A stretch of 64,000 bases of DNA from JANQNX01 sp965601665 (GTDB lineage Bacteria; Pseudomonadota; Gammaproteobacteria; Eutrophobiales; Eutrophobiaceae): contig OZ271833.1 in the NCBI GenBank assembly GCA_965601665.1, positions 1,922,001 through 1,986,000 on the forward strand, given 5' to 3'. Under the pieces are notes generated by a model that was not told the DNA's origin, ran no database searches, and saw only the letters and a list, made by a program, of their open reading frames with translations. Both the position numbers and the translations under genes were made by a program. Position 1 is the stretch's first letter. Each line of letters starts with the position of its first letter. Positions 18,355 through 27,166 of this stretch are shown here, piece by piece.

Positions 18355-19265
18355 CCAGTTAATGCCTGCAGATATCTGCGCCGATTGAGTCTATGCTTCA
18401 ACTGTCTTGAGAACCTGTGCAGCGGCCCGTTTAGTTTTAGTCGCCTGACCGCCTTTAAATAATCGGTGTTTTCATCAATAACGTTTGCTAATGCAGGCAG
18501 TGTTTTCGACATGGTCGTATCGTACCGGTTATCTGCTGTACAGTGTCGCCCACTCCCATCAAAACCACTATTCAATACCAGTGATTCGCCTGGATATAAC
18601 GCCAAACCATTATGGCGAAAGAGCGTCGCATGCCAACGAATAGCCCACGAATCTACTTCACCGAGCCATTGCTTACACAGCATTTCCCAGTATGGTTCGG
18701 CATGGCCCTGATTAAAATCTGCTATCTGTCCTTTCTCGTACAGCTCGAGAGCCTGTTTTCTGCTGTCTGCTTCGAAACAATCCCAGGCCCTCTTCCAGGT
18801 CCCCCAACCCCATGGGTTAGGCTCACGATAAAAAAATGCTGGCGGCATTGTTATATCGATTGGAGGTAAATAAGCCGAGATATGCATTACACGAGATGAC
18901 TGTTCGTAACGTTCAAGCGCGTGGTTAATGTACTGTAAAAAGAGCGGCGATAGTATCAAGTCATCTTCCAGCACGATCACCTTACCATGTCTGTCACACT
19001 GCTCGGTAACACCGTTAATAATTGAACTGGCTAAACCGGCATTGTTATCACGGCAGCGCAGTTCAGCCTGTGGCAGCCTGTCTTTAACCAGGCAGCGCAC
19101 TTCATCAACCAGGACTTGATCGCGATCTGAAGCTGGACCATCTGCATAAACGATGATTTCTGATTCACTGACAAGCTCATTACCCAGCAAACTACCCAGT
19201 AATTTTTCCGTATGTCCGGGTCTGTTATAAACAAATACGGCTATGGGCGCGTAAGTACTGTTCAT
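18351..19265 (-). CDS. GT-A-type glycosyltransferase (GNT-I-like / family 2-like)
   Basis: A 304-residue protein with a GT-A nucleotide-binding N-terminus (PIAVFVYNRPGHTEKLLGSL). The acidic motif is VIVLEDDLILSP at about residue 95. The EDD form with a following SxxFLQY resembles the GNT-I-like group of bacterial sugar transferases rather than plain GT2. The central block NPWGWGTWKRAWDCFE is characteristic of this group. Donor and acceptor are unknown. It overlaps the downstream GT4 gene and the upstream GT2 gene by 4 bases each, so translation is coupled across three glycosyltransferases. Confidence 0.85.
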   Translation of the reverse strand: MNSTYAPIAVFVYNRPGHTEKLLGSLLGNELVSESEIIVYADGPASDRDQVLVDEVRCLVKDRLPQAELRCRDNNAGLASSIINGVTEQCDRHGKVIVLEDDLILSPLFLQYINHALERYEQSSRVMHISAYLPPIDITMPPAFFYREPNPWGWGTWKRAWDCFEADSRKQALELYEKGQIADFNQGHAEPYWEMLCKQWLGEVDSWAIRWHATLFRHNGLALYPGESLVLNSGFDGSGRHCTADNRYDTTMSKTLPALANVIDENTDYLKAVRRLKLNGPLHRFSRQLKHRLNRRRYLQALTG

Positions 19266-20092
19266 GATGTTGTTTGATGTAACATAGACTTGAACGTGCG
19301 ATACCAGACACGGAAAATATTTGGCAACATCAAGCGCAAGGGACTAATAACGATTGCCAGCCTTGTTAACATGAATGGATTCATGTCATAGCGCTGGCTG
19401 AACAGCACTTTCAACGGTACGTTGTCAGGTAAACTAAACTTATAGTTAGTATTGCGCTTGTCGTGAATGAGGTAGATACGTGGGTCAGTGATTAATCTAT
19501 ATCCAAGACGATAGGCGCGATAGGTAAACTCCATGTCCGAGCCATAATGCGGCAACCATTTCTCCTTCAATTTGCCAATTTTTTTCAGGTCCTTCCAGAA
19601 CAGGAATAAACCCCTGGTAGACAAACAGTTAATCTCCCTGTTTTCACTAGCAGGATAAAAATTCATATTATCTATATCCAGGTGTAACCCGGTCTCTTCA
19701 ACTTCTCCGGCAGTGTGTTCCTGCTTTCGCGCCAGCAACAGTGAATCGGGGTTATCTGCCATGCAGGTTAATGCCTGTTGCAGAAAGTCTGCATTAAAAT
19801 ATGTATCATCATTGATAATTAATATGACGCTATTGTCATCAACGTTATTTGCATACAAGCAGTCAATAGCCTTATTAACGCAGGCTGCCCACCAGAGTTG
19901 GCCATTACCTTGTATCAGTTTGCTATCAGGAAGTGCTGACATTACGGCATCCGCGGTGCCATCGGTAGAACCGTCATCAACAAGTATTAGCGAATACGCC
20001 TGGCAAGTCTGTTGTTGCAGACAGTGAACGAAATCGAGAGTAACAGACTTGCGGTTATGTACCGGGAGCAGGATATATATTGTTTCTTTCAA
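19262..20092 (-). CDS. Glycosyltransferase family 2 (rhamnosyltransferase-like)
   Basis: A 276-residue GT-A enzyme. The start LLPVHNRKSVTLDFVHCL and the loop LILVDDGSTDGTADAV are classical family 2. The metal-binding motif is LIINDDTYFNADFL near residue 90. The pattern of GNGQLWWAACVNKAID and SDMEFTYRAYRLGYRLI is shared with rhamnosyl- and related deoxyhexosyl-transferases, but that is only a resemblance. There is a gap of 144 bases between it and the next gene upstream in the operon, much larger than any other gap in this cluster. That gap contains an in-frame open tail described separately. Confidence 0.88.
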   Translation of the reverse strand: MKETIYILLPVHNRKSVTLDFVHCLQQQTCQAYSLILVDDGSTDGTADAVMSALPDSKLIQGNGQLWWAACVNKAIDCLYANNVDDNSVILIINDDTYFNADFLQQALTCMADNPDSLLLARKQEHTAGEVEETGLHLDIDNMNFYPASENREINCLSTRGLFLFWKDLKKIGKLKEKWLPHYGSDMEFTYRAYRLGYRLITDPRIYLIHDKRNTNYKFSLPDNVPLKVLFSQRYDMNPFMLTRLAIVISPLRLMLPNIFRVWYRTFKSMLHQTTS

Positions 20093-20113
20093 GAAACCAA
20101 TGTGTAGCGGGCC

Positions 20114-20236
20114 TTAAAGCCTGTCTGGTGCGTGTTTATAATAAAGATAAGCCTGTGGCGCTATGAAAGTTTTCAGATAGCTATTGCAACCGTTTCTAAA
20201 AGCAAGCTCACTGGCAGCGTATTCCAGGCAAGTAAT
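20114..20236 (-). pseudogene. In-frame 40-codon open tail after the stop of the two-domain GT (possible lost C-terminus)
   Basis: Directly after the TAA of the two-domain glycosyltransferase (20237-20239) the same reading frame stays open for 40 codons to another TAA at 20114-20116. The encoded stretch includes CLEYAASELAFRNG and FIAPQAYLYYKHAPDRL, which has a protein-like, aromatic and basic composition similar to glycosyltransferase C-termini. There is no start codon in it. It may be the former C-terminus of the upstream protein cut off by a stop mutation, the remnant of a deleted gene, or chance. Apart from this the 144-base gap shows nothing. Confidence 0.3.
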
Positions 20237-21883
20237 TTAAAAATATGATTTTTTATACTTATCTTTAGAAAGATTAGTGGCAATAGCTGCATATATTTGA
20301 CCTGCAGCAATACACAGCTTATCCAGCGTTGATAGAAAACGACTGAAGTCAACTATTGCAAAAACTGGCAGCAGCAAAAACAGGAACAATGCGTTCATTC
20401 CTTTTCCACACAAATAATAAACCATATTCATGGTGTTTTTTGTGCCCTTAACGAATGTCCGAAAAATAGCCTGACCATTACGGAAACTTTCCAGTGCATA
20501 CCATGTTAATGTAAGCCTATGAGGCTCATAATACTCATTAACTACTGCCTCATTACACCATACCATTTTCTTTCCATTCAGACTCATTCTATGAAAGAAC
20601 TCTGTATCTTCCCCGCGCATAAGACTATAACTCAAATCAAATCGTTGTCGTGGAACGCCTAAAGATGCCGTTTTTATAATTACGTTACCGGCCCCTCCAA
20701 ACGCCACATTAGTGCCTGTTTTCAAATCAATCTGATGATTGAACCTTCTATTAACAGGCCACTCCTGTTTTGTTTCGGGCATAATACATTTTACTCTTCC
20801 GAATACAGCATCCGCATTATAGTGTTGTATTGTTCCTAATAGGTTTCCCAGCCAATCTGGCTCAACTGCTGCGTCATCATCAATGAAACAAAAATAATCT
20901 GCGTCTATATGGGATAGAGCTGCATTTCTGGCCGTCGGTATACCTGTATTTGGCTCGACTATGTATATAAAATCATGCTGGCTCACCAGGAAAAACTCTT
21001 CAGCAGTTTCTTTTGCAGATTGTTCTCGATCATTATCGATCACTATAAATCGCACATGCCATTCGTTATCAATCTCCAATAACCTTAACGAATTCAGCAA
21101 TCGGGACAGGCTTTTTAAGTTCTTGTAAGTGATTATGCATATATCTATGTTGATTTTTTCGATGTGAGGAAGTATTTTTTTTTCATCTCTTGCCCAATCA
21201 CGCGACACTCTTCCTTTCCAATTTGTGTACGGATCACCAAGATGAATTACCTCTAGACCATCTATGTAACGTCTGTTTTCATCTTCAAATGACATTGCGA
21301 AATCGGCATCATATCCGCCAGCGGTAGTACTCTGCGGCAGCATTTTCGAACCGCTACTCTTGCCGGGATTCCACATTTGAAAATAACCACACATCCCGGC
21401 CGGATTGGCTGTTGGCCTGTGTCCCCAGACCTTACCATCAATAACCTCGTGAACTTCAATCTCAAAATCATTCCATTTTTTCTTACCTGATTTGTATCTA
21501 ACCCAGTCCAGTTGGGAATAACACATTCTACGTTTGGCTGAATAGAGTTTATGCGGATCCAAATCCTTAATGTATTCCATGCTTTTTTCATGCAAAAGAA
21601 TATCTGCATCAAGAAGCAAAACCCATTGATTGTTACTTTCAGTTTCACGCACATCAAGCCATTCATTGAGTGCCAGTGATTTATTAAAAACAGCACCATC
21701 CCTGTACCAGGCGTCTGTTATAACCAGTTTAGCTTCTGTTTGTTCAACATATTTTATCGTGTCCTCATCATTCCCGGACGTAAGGACATATATACTGGGA
21801 ATAATTTTGATATTTCTTTTCAGAGTGATATTCAGGAAATCGGCATAATTTACACATACGATGGCAACATCAATATCCATCAA
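20237..21883 (-). CDS. Two-domain glycosyltransferase (two GT-A modules)
   Basis: A 548-residue protein with two GT-A domains in tandem. Residues 1-235 form a galactosyltransferase-like module: VAIVCVNYADFL at the start, WVLLLDADILLH as the DxD motif (about 87-98), and a C-terminal WKGRVSRDWARDE. Residues 245-470 form a second family 2 module: IDICIITYKNLKSLSRLL, VIDNDREQSAKETAEEF, and YFCFIDDDAAVEPDWLG as the DDD motif. A hydrophobic segment near 490-515 may anchor it to the membrane. Two modules suggest it adds two sugars or polymerises a disaccharide. The gene is more AT-rich than most of the operon. Its start overlaps the upstream gene by 14 bases. Confidence 0.82.
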   Translation of the reverse strand: MMDIDVAIVCVNYADFLNITLKRNIKIIPSIYVLTSGNDEDTIKYVEQTEAKLVITDAWYRDGAVFNKSLALNEWLDVRETESNNQWVLLLDADILLHEKSMEYIKDLDPHKLYSAKRRMCYSQLDWVRYKSGKKKWNDFEIEVHEVIDGKVWGHRPTANPAGMCGYFQMWNPGKSSGSKMLPQSTTAGGYDADFAMSFEDENRRYIDGLEVIHLGDPYTNWKGRVSRDWARDEKKILPHIEKINIDICIITYKNLKSLSRLLNSLRLLEIDNEWHVRFIVIDNDREQSAKETAEEFFLVSQHDFIYIVEPNTGIPTARNAALSHIDADYFCFIDDDAAVEPDWLGNLLGTIQHYNADAVFGRVKCIMPETKQEWPVNRRFNHQIDLKTGTNVAFGGAGNVIIKTASLGVPRQRFDLSYSLMRGEDTEFFHRMSLNGKKMVWCNEAVVNEYYEPHRLTLTWYALESFRNGQAIFRTFVKGTKNTMNMVYYLCGKGMNALFLFLLLPVFAIVDFSRFLSTLDKLCIAAGQIYAAIATNLSKDKYKKSYF

Positions 21884-23300
21884 GACACCTCTGCTCCTGG
21901 TCTATAACATCCACATACCCCTGGTTCTTCTTTAGCAACGAATCAAAACGCCCTCCTATCTTTTCAAGATCTTTAGGGAAGGTGTACTCAAATAACAGGG
22001 TATAGGCGAACTTTTCAATTTCACTGTTTTGCAACGAAGAGAGATTCGGGTTTTTCAAGGCATAGTCCAGAACCTGAAAATAGAGCTCTCTAACTGGCAC
22101 ATCTATGGTATAGCCTTTTCCCGAATAAATAGCCCTGCCGGCTGTAACCAGGGGCTTACCCATTAACAAGGCTTCAAGGCCGGCCTGCGAATTGATAGTC
22201 ATGCACAGTTCAGCACCTTTTATAAGTTCATCAGTTGCATAATCCTGCCCTTCAAGCAGGCAGTAGTTTTGACTACCAACATAGCCATGAGCAACCAGAG
22301 TCTTATATGTCAAATTATCGTGTTTCTTAAACTGCCCACTAAGAGAGGAGTTATTAATGCCATATGCTTCATAAGGATGCAGCCTGACTATCAGATACCA
22401 TTCATTATCAGATTGTTCGAAATAATTAATTGTTGTTTTTATGTAATCGACTACATTTGCAAAAACAGTCGAATCCATAATGATGGAGGCATCACTATTT
22501 ACCTGACCAAGGAGAAGCGCTATTTTCCTGTTTACTTTTATGTTGAATTTTTCTTTTACGTAATTAATTCCATGGGTATTATTTGTTAAATGCTCGGGGC
22601 CCTTCTTTTTATATAATTTTTCTATTTCGTCATGTAATTTCTTTTTTTGATTGCATGTTAGCACTCTTGAAGATGCACGACTCCATATTTGCATACACAT
22701 TGCATGCCTGTTCAAGATTATTCCACTGCTGTTATCCGCAAAAAATCTGTCCCCGGCAAAACTGTTCTCAATCGCAACTGTTGTTATTTTTAATCTCTGG
22801 GCTATTTCAAGCACGCATCTACTGGCGTAGGTTGTGCCCTGTGTTATTAATATTGCTGAGATATTTTTCCTGGAAATAATGTTTTTCATAGCACCCATAT
22901 ATAAGGTTGCTTCCTTAAAGTATTTTTTAACCAGAGAAAGATCGCTTTCCGTTATTATTTCCAGTTGATAATTATTTAAATCAGAAAGTATTGAGGCTCT
23001 GCAAACTTCCCAGAGATTTATGTTGTTATAGGGGTAATCGCGATAACTTCTCATGGTCAAAGCGTCTATTTCACCCCAGGCTTGCTCATCTGGAGTTGCA
23101 AACTTCAAGAATTCGTTTCTGGAGTACTTCACATAGCCTGATTTGATATTTTTTTTCTTAAAAAGGAAGTAATCGTCCCAGTTTAATCTTGTATAGTTAT
23201 CATCAAAAAGCAAATTAACGACAACAGGCACATGAAATACATTCCAGTATTTATTTAAAATTTTACGTGCTATTTTTCTCAGGACGAGTCGTAAATTCAT
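21870..23300 (-). CDS. Capsule-type GT-B protein (KpsC/KpsS-like polysaccharide biosynthesis)
   Basis: A 476-residue cytoplasmic protein resembling the capsule polysaccharide biosynthesis (Kps/Lip) transferase group. A basic amphipathic N-terminus (RLVLRKIARKILNKYW) is followed by a long helical region. The family-like C-terminal part has LILRLHP-type WYLIVRLHPYEAYG near 325-338, an ELIKGAELCMTINSQAGLEALLMGKP block near 370-395, and KPLVTAGRAIYSGKGYT. In KpsC and KpsS these motifs bind CMP-sugars for Kdo-linker transfer, but specificity cannot be assigned here. Codon use is strongly AT-rich (many AAA, AAT, ATA), unlike the flanking genes, suggesting acquisition from elsewhere. Confidence 0.72.
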   Translation of the reverse strand: MNLRLVLRKIARKILNKYWNVFHVPVVVNLLFDDNYTRLNWDDYFLFKKKNIKSGYVKYSRNEFLKFATPDEQAWGEIDALTMRSYRDYPYNNINLWEVCRASILSDLNNYQLEIITESDLSLVKKYFKEATLYMGAMKNIISRKNISAILITQGTTYASRCVLEIAQRLKITTVAIENSFAGDRFFADNSSGIILNRHAMCMQIWSRASSRVLTCNQKKKLHDEIEKLYKKKGPEHLTNNTHGINYVKEKFNIKVNRKIALLLGQVNSDASIIMDSTVFANVVDYIKTTINYFEQSDNEWYLIVRLHPYEAYGINNSSLSGQFKKHDNLTYKTLVAHGYVGSQNYCLLEGQDYATDELIKGAELCMTINSQAGLEALLMGKPLVTAGRAIYSGKGYTIDVPVRELYFQVLDYALKNPNLSSLQNSEIEKFAYTLLFEYTFPKDLEKIGGRFDSLLKKNQGYVDVIDQEQRCLDGY

Positions 23301-23355
23301 AAATTCACTTTTTAAAGTGAAGAGTCAGATTTTGAGTTGATACTATGGGCTTCAT

Positions 23356-24105
23356 TCAGATAGTAGAATTCTTATCAAGCTTCTCACATATATAGAATAG
23401 AAATTGTCCTTCATGCTTTTCCTTAAGCGCCATATGACTTATATCCAGTTCCTTCATACCAGGCTCCGCCATGTTATACACGTCCTGGCCATACCAGTTC
23501 AGCAGTCGTAGTCTTTCATTCATGTTCAGCATCAGCATGAAGTCATCATGGGTATAGTGACGAAAATGAAATGAATGAAATGACGGGTCAAATGGCAATT
23601 TTGTCTGATTTGGAAAAGATATAAATAACAAGCCGCCTGGCTTAAGACTGCAGCCGATTTGTTGCAATAACTCATGATCGTGCTCCACATGCTCCAGTGA
23701 TTCAAAACAGGTGATAAAATCGAAATTGCTTACCGGTAGTTTGAAAGGAAATAATTTTGCCGAGTAAAGTATGTTTTCTGCACCGTAATGTTCATTAGCA
23801 AAGGCAACTGCTTCACTTGAACCCTCGATACCCAGCATCGTTACAGAATCGGCTGAGGCCATAATACTGGTGCCATAACCATTGCCGCAGAATACGTCCA
23901 AGCCGTGCAAATGCTTATCTTGCTCATTACTGGCTATATAGTCAGCTGCGAGTTGATAGCGTACCTTATGATCGTAACGGATTTGGTCTAACGTTTGCGA
24001 CGTTTGCCTCTCACCACTTAGAAAGGAGAAATCGCGTTCTATATATGTATCCTTACCGGGATCAGCAGTGGCGACCTTATTTGTTTTCTTCTTAAAAAAG
24101 AACAT
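23356..24105 (-). CDS. Class I SAM-dependent methyltransferase
   Basis: A 249-residue methyltransferase in the polysaccharide operon. The SAM motif I is GLDVFCGNGYGTSIMA at about residue 68, the acidic strand-2 end is LGIEGSSEAV, and the strand-4 motif is FDFITCFESLEHVEHDHELL. The following loop SFPNQTKLPFDPSFHSFHFRHYTHDDF is typical of sugar-related methyltransferases of the UbiG/Methyltransf_23 type. In ABC-exported O-antigens methylation of the terminal sugar often stops chain growth and marks the end for Wzt. That role would fit here, but the substrate is not known. Gaps of 55 and 17 bases flank it. Confidence 0.85.
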   Translation of the reverse strand: MFFFKKKTNKVATADPGKDTYIERDFSFLSGERQTSQTLDQIRYDHKVRYQLAADYIASNEQDKHLHGLDVFCGNGYGTSIMASADSVTMLGIEGSSEAVAFANEHYGAENILYSAKLFPFKLPVSNFDFITCFESLEHVEHDHELLQQIGCSLKPGGLLFISFPNQTKLPFDPSFHSFHFRHYTHDDFMLMLNMNERLRLLNWYGQDVYNMAEPGMKELDISHMALKEKHEGQFLFYICEKLDKNSTI

Positions 24106-24122
24106 CGTTCATTCCTTATAAA

Positions 24123-25184
24123 TTAATCAAGTGCATTCATCAGTTTTTGTATGCGGTGCCTGTAGGTATGTTTAGCCAGCACTGCATTCCTTGCCTTTTT
24201 TCTAAACGCGAGTCTCTCGCTACTATTATTTAAATAATATTCAGCCTTATCGATCATTTCTTCAGGTGTCTCACATAGGAACACTTCATCTTCTTCAAAA
24301 TATTCTTTTAGGCATGGATTAGCATCACAAAGCGTAAAACAGCCACTGGCATAAAGTTTATATACACGTTCATTTACATGAATAGGCTGACCTTTTACCT
24401 GTGACGGTTCATGAAACACCAGGTTAATCTTGCTGCCCCAAATTTTCCTGTTGAACTGTCGATCAGATACCGGCTTTATTTCTGAATCTGACCAGCCTTT
24501 GCCATAGATTTTCAATCTATCCTGAAATTTCTCTCTCATTGGTGCCAGAAATTTGTCGAGTTGCTGACCCTTGAACGGCCACCATCCTCCAATATAAAGA
24601 AGATCGGTAAATTGAGGGTGATGCCAACTGATTAATGGCAAGCTATATAGGGTATCGTCGGCAGCGAGCGGCAAGACAATGACGGGAATGCCTGACTTAA
24701 GCCAGTACTGGTAGCCACTGCCGGTAACCGTTTCACTATAACAATGCAGTATTGCATCAATAAAACTGTTATCAATTAACGCCTTCTCTTGCTCGACCGG
24801 TGGTGCGGGTTGTTCATAAAAGTCCGGGGCATTGGAAATATCGTTATTGCAAAAGCCTAGCTGCATCTCACCAAACACAGACTGCACATCCGGGTTCGTA
24901 TATAATGCGACCTTCAAGCCTTTTTGTTTTTTGTATGCCAGCAGCTTGTCAATTGATGGCGAATTAGTCCAAATGAAGTTGTTATAAACACCGGGCTTTC
25001 GCAAATAACCGAGAAATAGATCTGGTTTAAATTCGTCTAGCACCTTTGCCAGACGTGCATGGTCTTCGCCGTCCCAGATAGCGACCCTGTGCCCCATGGC
25101 TTTAAAGCCATTGATATAACCTTTATCAATGTACTTGAATGCCCCGTGCTTTAGCGAGGAGTAATGCTGATATAAGACCCTCAC
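24123..25184 (-). CDS. CgeB-like glycosyltransferase family protein
   Basis: A 353-residue GT-B-fold protein of the CgeB/Glyco_trans_1_2 type. The recognisable part is the C-terminal domain: FHEPSQVKGQPIHVNERVYK, then LYASGCFTLCDANPCLKEYF, then DEVFLCETPEEMIDKAEYYL and the terminal KKARNAVLAKHTYRHRIQKL. This set of motifs identifies the family in sporulation CgeB and many surface-polysaccharide clusters. The N-terminal half is less conserved and holds a DGEDHARLAKVLDEFKPDL Rossmann-like stretch. The transferred sugar is unknown. The start overlaps the sulfotransferase stop by 4 bases. Confidence 0.82.
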   Translation of the reverse strand: MRVLYQHYSSLKHGAFKYIDKGYINGFKAMGHRVAIWDGEDHARLAKVLDEFKPDLFLGYLRKPGVYNNFIWTNSPSIDKLLAYKKQKGLKVALYTNPDVQSVFGEMQLGFCNNDISNAPDFYEQPAPPVEQEKALIDNSFIDAILHCYSETVTGSGYQYWLKSGIPVIVLPLAADDTLYSLPLISWHHPQFTDLLYIGGWWPFKGQQLDKFLAPMREKFQDRLKIYGKGWSDSEIKPVSDRQFNRKIWGSKINLVFHEPSQVKGQPIHVNERVYKLYASGCFTLCDANPCLKEYFEEDEVFLCETPEEMIDKAEYYLNNSSERLAFRKKARNAVLAKHTYRHRIQKLMNALD

Positions 25185-25972
25185 CTGGCTGCGCTGCCCT
25201 GATATAGCTTCTGGTTAAGCTCACCTGCTATGAGACTGATGTTTTCACGATGCCTGCTACTTAATACAGGTTTCCTTGATTTAGCAGGAAATATTGACGC
25301 CATGGAAGCCAGGGTAGTCATTGGGAACTCAATATGTTCAGCTACTTCTGTTAATACCTTTTCAGGACGCTGGCAAAGATCTTCATAGCGAACATGTAAG
25401 ATGTCTTTCTTGTCCTTATGCAGATAACACTGCATGTTATGTATATGCCACCAGACTGCTTCCAGTTCTATCCTGTCTGCCTCCCTTTGACTGAAATCTA
25501 TATGAGTATAAATCTGTTGCAGGCGATCAAAGTCATCATATTGACCGGGTCTATGATGCCAGCCGTCGGCCAGGCTTTCCCTGGGAAAGTTTTGCTGCAT
25601 ACTGCCTAGAAAACTGTATAACTCTCGTGTTATCCAGATGATTTTCACATCATTACTTTTTATACACTGTATGCGGCTACCCGCGCGGATAAATTTAGCC
25701 AGGCCATTCAGATCTTTCAGAAACTTATCCATCCATGGCCACTCCTTGGTGTTTTCTTCTGGTAACAGTGGAAAGCGTTTATGTTCCTTTATCCCTTGCT
25801 GGTTAAGCTTGATACCCTCTTCACCGTTCCTGCCTTCCCAGTAAAGCGGCTCATAGTGATATGGATAGTCGCCTTGCTGACAAATCAATTCATGGATCAA
25901 TTTGCCCAGTAGCTTCGTGCCGCTGTTCCCAACGCCAAGCAAAAGTATCTTTATGGCTTTAGCTTTATTCAC
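25181..25972 (-). CDS. Sulfotransferase family protein (PAPS-dependent)
   Basis: A 263-residue cytosolic protein with a sulfotransferase fold. The N-terminal strand and P-loop-like 5'-phosphosulfate-binding element is IKILLLGVGNSGTKLLGKLI (about 8-27). The 3'-phosphate-binding element is VKIIWITRELYSFLGSM. The segment DILHVRYEDLCQRPEKVL corresponds to the conserved YEDL of the family, followed by a helix and AEHIEFP. It probably transfers sulfate from PAPS to a sugar in the glycan assembled by this operon, though some members act on other metabolites. Four-base overlaps with the genes on both sides show it is an integral part of the operon. Confidence 0.82.
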   Translation of the reverse strand: MNKAKAIKILLLGVGNSGTKLLGKLIHELICQQGDYPYHYEPLYWEGRNGEEGIKLNQQGIKEHKRFPLLPEENTKEWPWMDKFLKDLNGLAKFIRAGSRIQCIKSNDVKIIWITRELYSFLGSMQQNFPRESLADGWHHRPGQYDDFDRLQQIYTHIDFSQREADRIELEAVWWHIHNMQCYLHKDKKDILHVRYEDLCQRPEKVLTEVAEHIEFPMTTLASMASIFPAKSRKPVLSSRHRENISLIAGELNQKLYQGSAAR

Positions 25973-27165
25973 ACTTTACCGGTAGCCGTCCAGTCACCCT
26001 CAAAATAAATACTGGCACTACTGAAATGACGGTTTTCTCCTGTTACTTCCAGGTCCCAGGCCATGTTGTACCAGATAAGATGACGGCGCTTGGTCTCATC
26101 AAATACCAGTAGCGATATCTTGTAATTATCTACCTTGAATAATAATGGCGAGATCCTGACGGTGACATTCAAATTGCCATTTTCGGCCTGAACCTGCCCG
26201 GGCTCCGTTTCACAAACAGCGACGACCTGCTGACCGCGGTCATGAAAGGTAATCATGACACTTGGCCGCTCCACAGCACTTGGCACTTGTGCCTGAAAGC
26301 TGATTGTTATCGTAGATTTATATTCAACACTATGCGTCTTCTGTCCATGCTGATCGTGAATCGAAAATGCATGTAACTGACATCCCGACTCACAGCTTGA
26401 TACCGAAACCTCTTCCTTGAACTGCCTGTAGTATTCATCGATAACAATATCCGTTGGTCCAATTTTTTGCATTTGCCCGGCCGACAACAACATGGCCTGA
26501 TTGCAATAGTTGGCGATTTGCGGCATCGAATGCGACACAATTATGACTACCGTATCCTGTAGCACCTTTGCCAGGTGGTTGTAGCACTTTAATCGAAACC
26601 CTGCATCACCCACGGCCAGAACTTCATCAATGATAAAAATATCCGGCTTCAATTGTGCAGCCACTGCGAAGCCGAGCCTGATTTTCATCCCGGAGCTGTA
26701 ATTTTGTACCGGCGTCTCCATGAAATCCTCCAGCTCGGCAAAAGCGACAATGTCATCATACTTTTTGTCTATTTCTTTTTTGCCCAGGCCCAGGATAGTG
26801 CCATTGATGTAGACATTCTCACGACCTGTCAGGATTGGATTGAAGCCGGTACCCAGCTCAATTAACGCGCTCACCTTTCCTCTTACCGTAATCTTTCCGG
26901 CGTCAGGTTTAACGAGGCCGGTCAGCAGTTTTAACAAAGTGCTCTTGCCTGCCCCGTTTTTACCTACCAGTCCCAGACAGTCACCGCGTTTCAGGGAAAA
27001 CGATACATCTTTCACTGCCCAGAATTCGTCTTTTCTCAGGGTGTCGTATTCCGTATGCCCACTAAATTCTGACACGATATCTTTCAGACCATAAAACAGG
27101 GAACGTTTCAGGTCCTTGCAGAATTTTTTACTAACCTTATCAACAATGATTAATTCATCACTCAT
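25969..27165 (-). CDS. wzt: ABC transporter ATP-binding protein with C-terminal glycan-binding extension (Wzt type)
   Basis: ATPase subunit of a polysaccharide exporter. The 398 residues divide into a nucleotide-binding domain (about 1-245) and a beta-rich extension (about 250-398). Walker A is GKNGAGKST, the signature is YSSGMKIRLGFA, Walker B with catalytic Glu is DIFIIDEVLAVGD, and the switch His is VIIVSHSM. The extension, with QLHAFSIHDQHGQ and short beta strands, matches the Wzt C-terminal domain. In E. coli O8/O9a that domain binds the modified non-reducing end of O-antigen before export. It starts 1 base after the permease gene and overlaps the sulfotransferase gene. Confidence 0.93.
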   Translation of the reverse strand: MSDELIIVDKVSKKFCKDLKRSLFYGLKDIVSEFSGHTEYDTLRKDEFWAVKDVSFSLKRGDCLGLVGKNGAGKSTLLKLLTGLVKPDAGKITVRGKVSALIELGTGFNPILTGRENVYINGTILGLGKKEIDKKYDDIVAFAELEDFMETPVQNYSSGMKIRLGFAVAAQLKPDIFIIDEVLAVGDAGFRLKCYNHLAKVLQDTVVIIVSHSMPQIANYCNQAMLLSAGQMQKIGPTDIVIDEYYRQFKEEVSVSSCESGCQLHAFSIHDQHGQKTHSVEYKSTITISFQAQVPSAVERPSVMITFHDRGQQVVAVCETEPGQVQAENGNLNVTVRISPLLFKVDNYKISLLVFDETKRRHLIWYNMAWDLEVTGENRHFSSASIYFEGDWTATGKV

Positions 27166-27166
27166 A

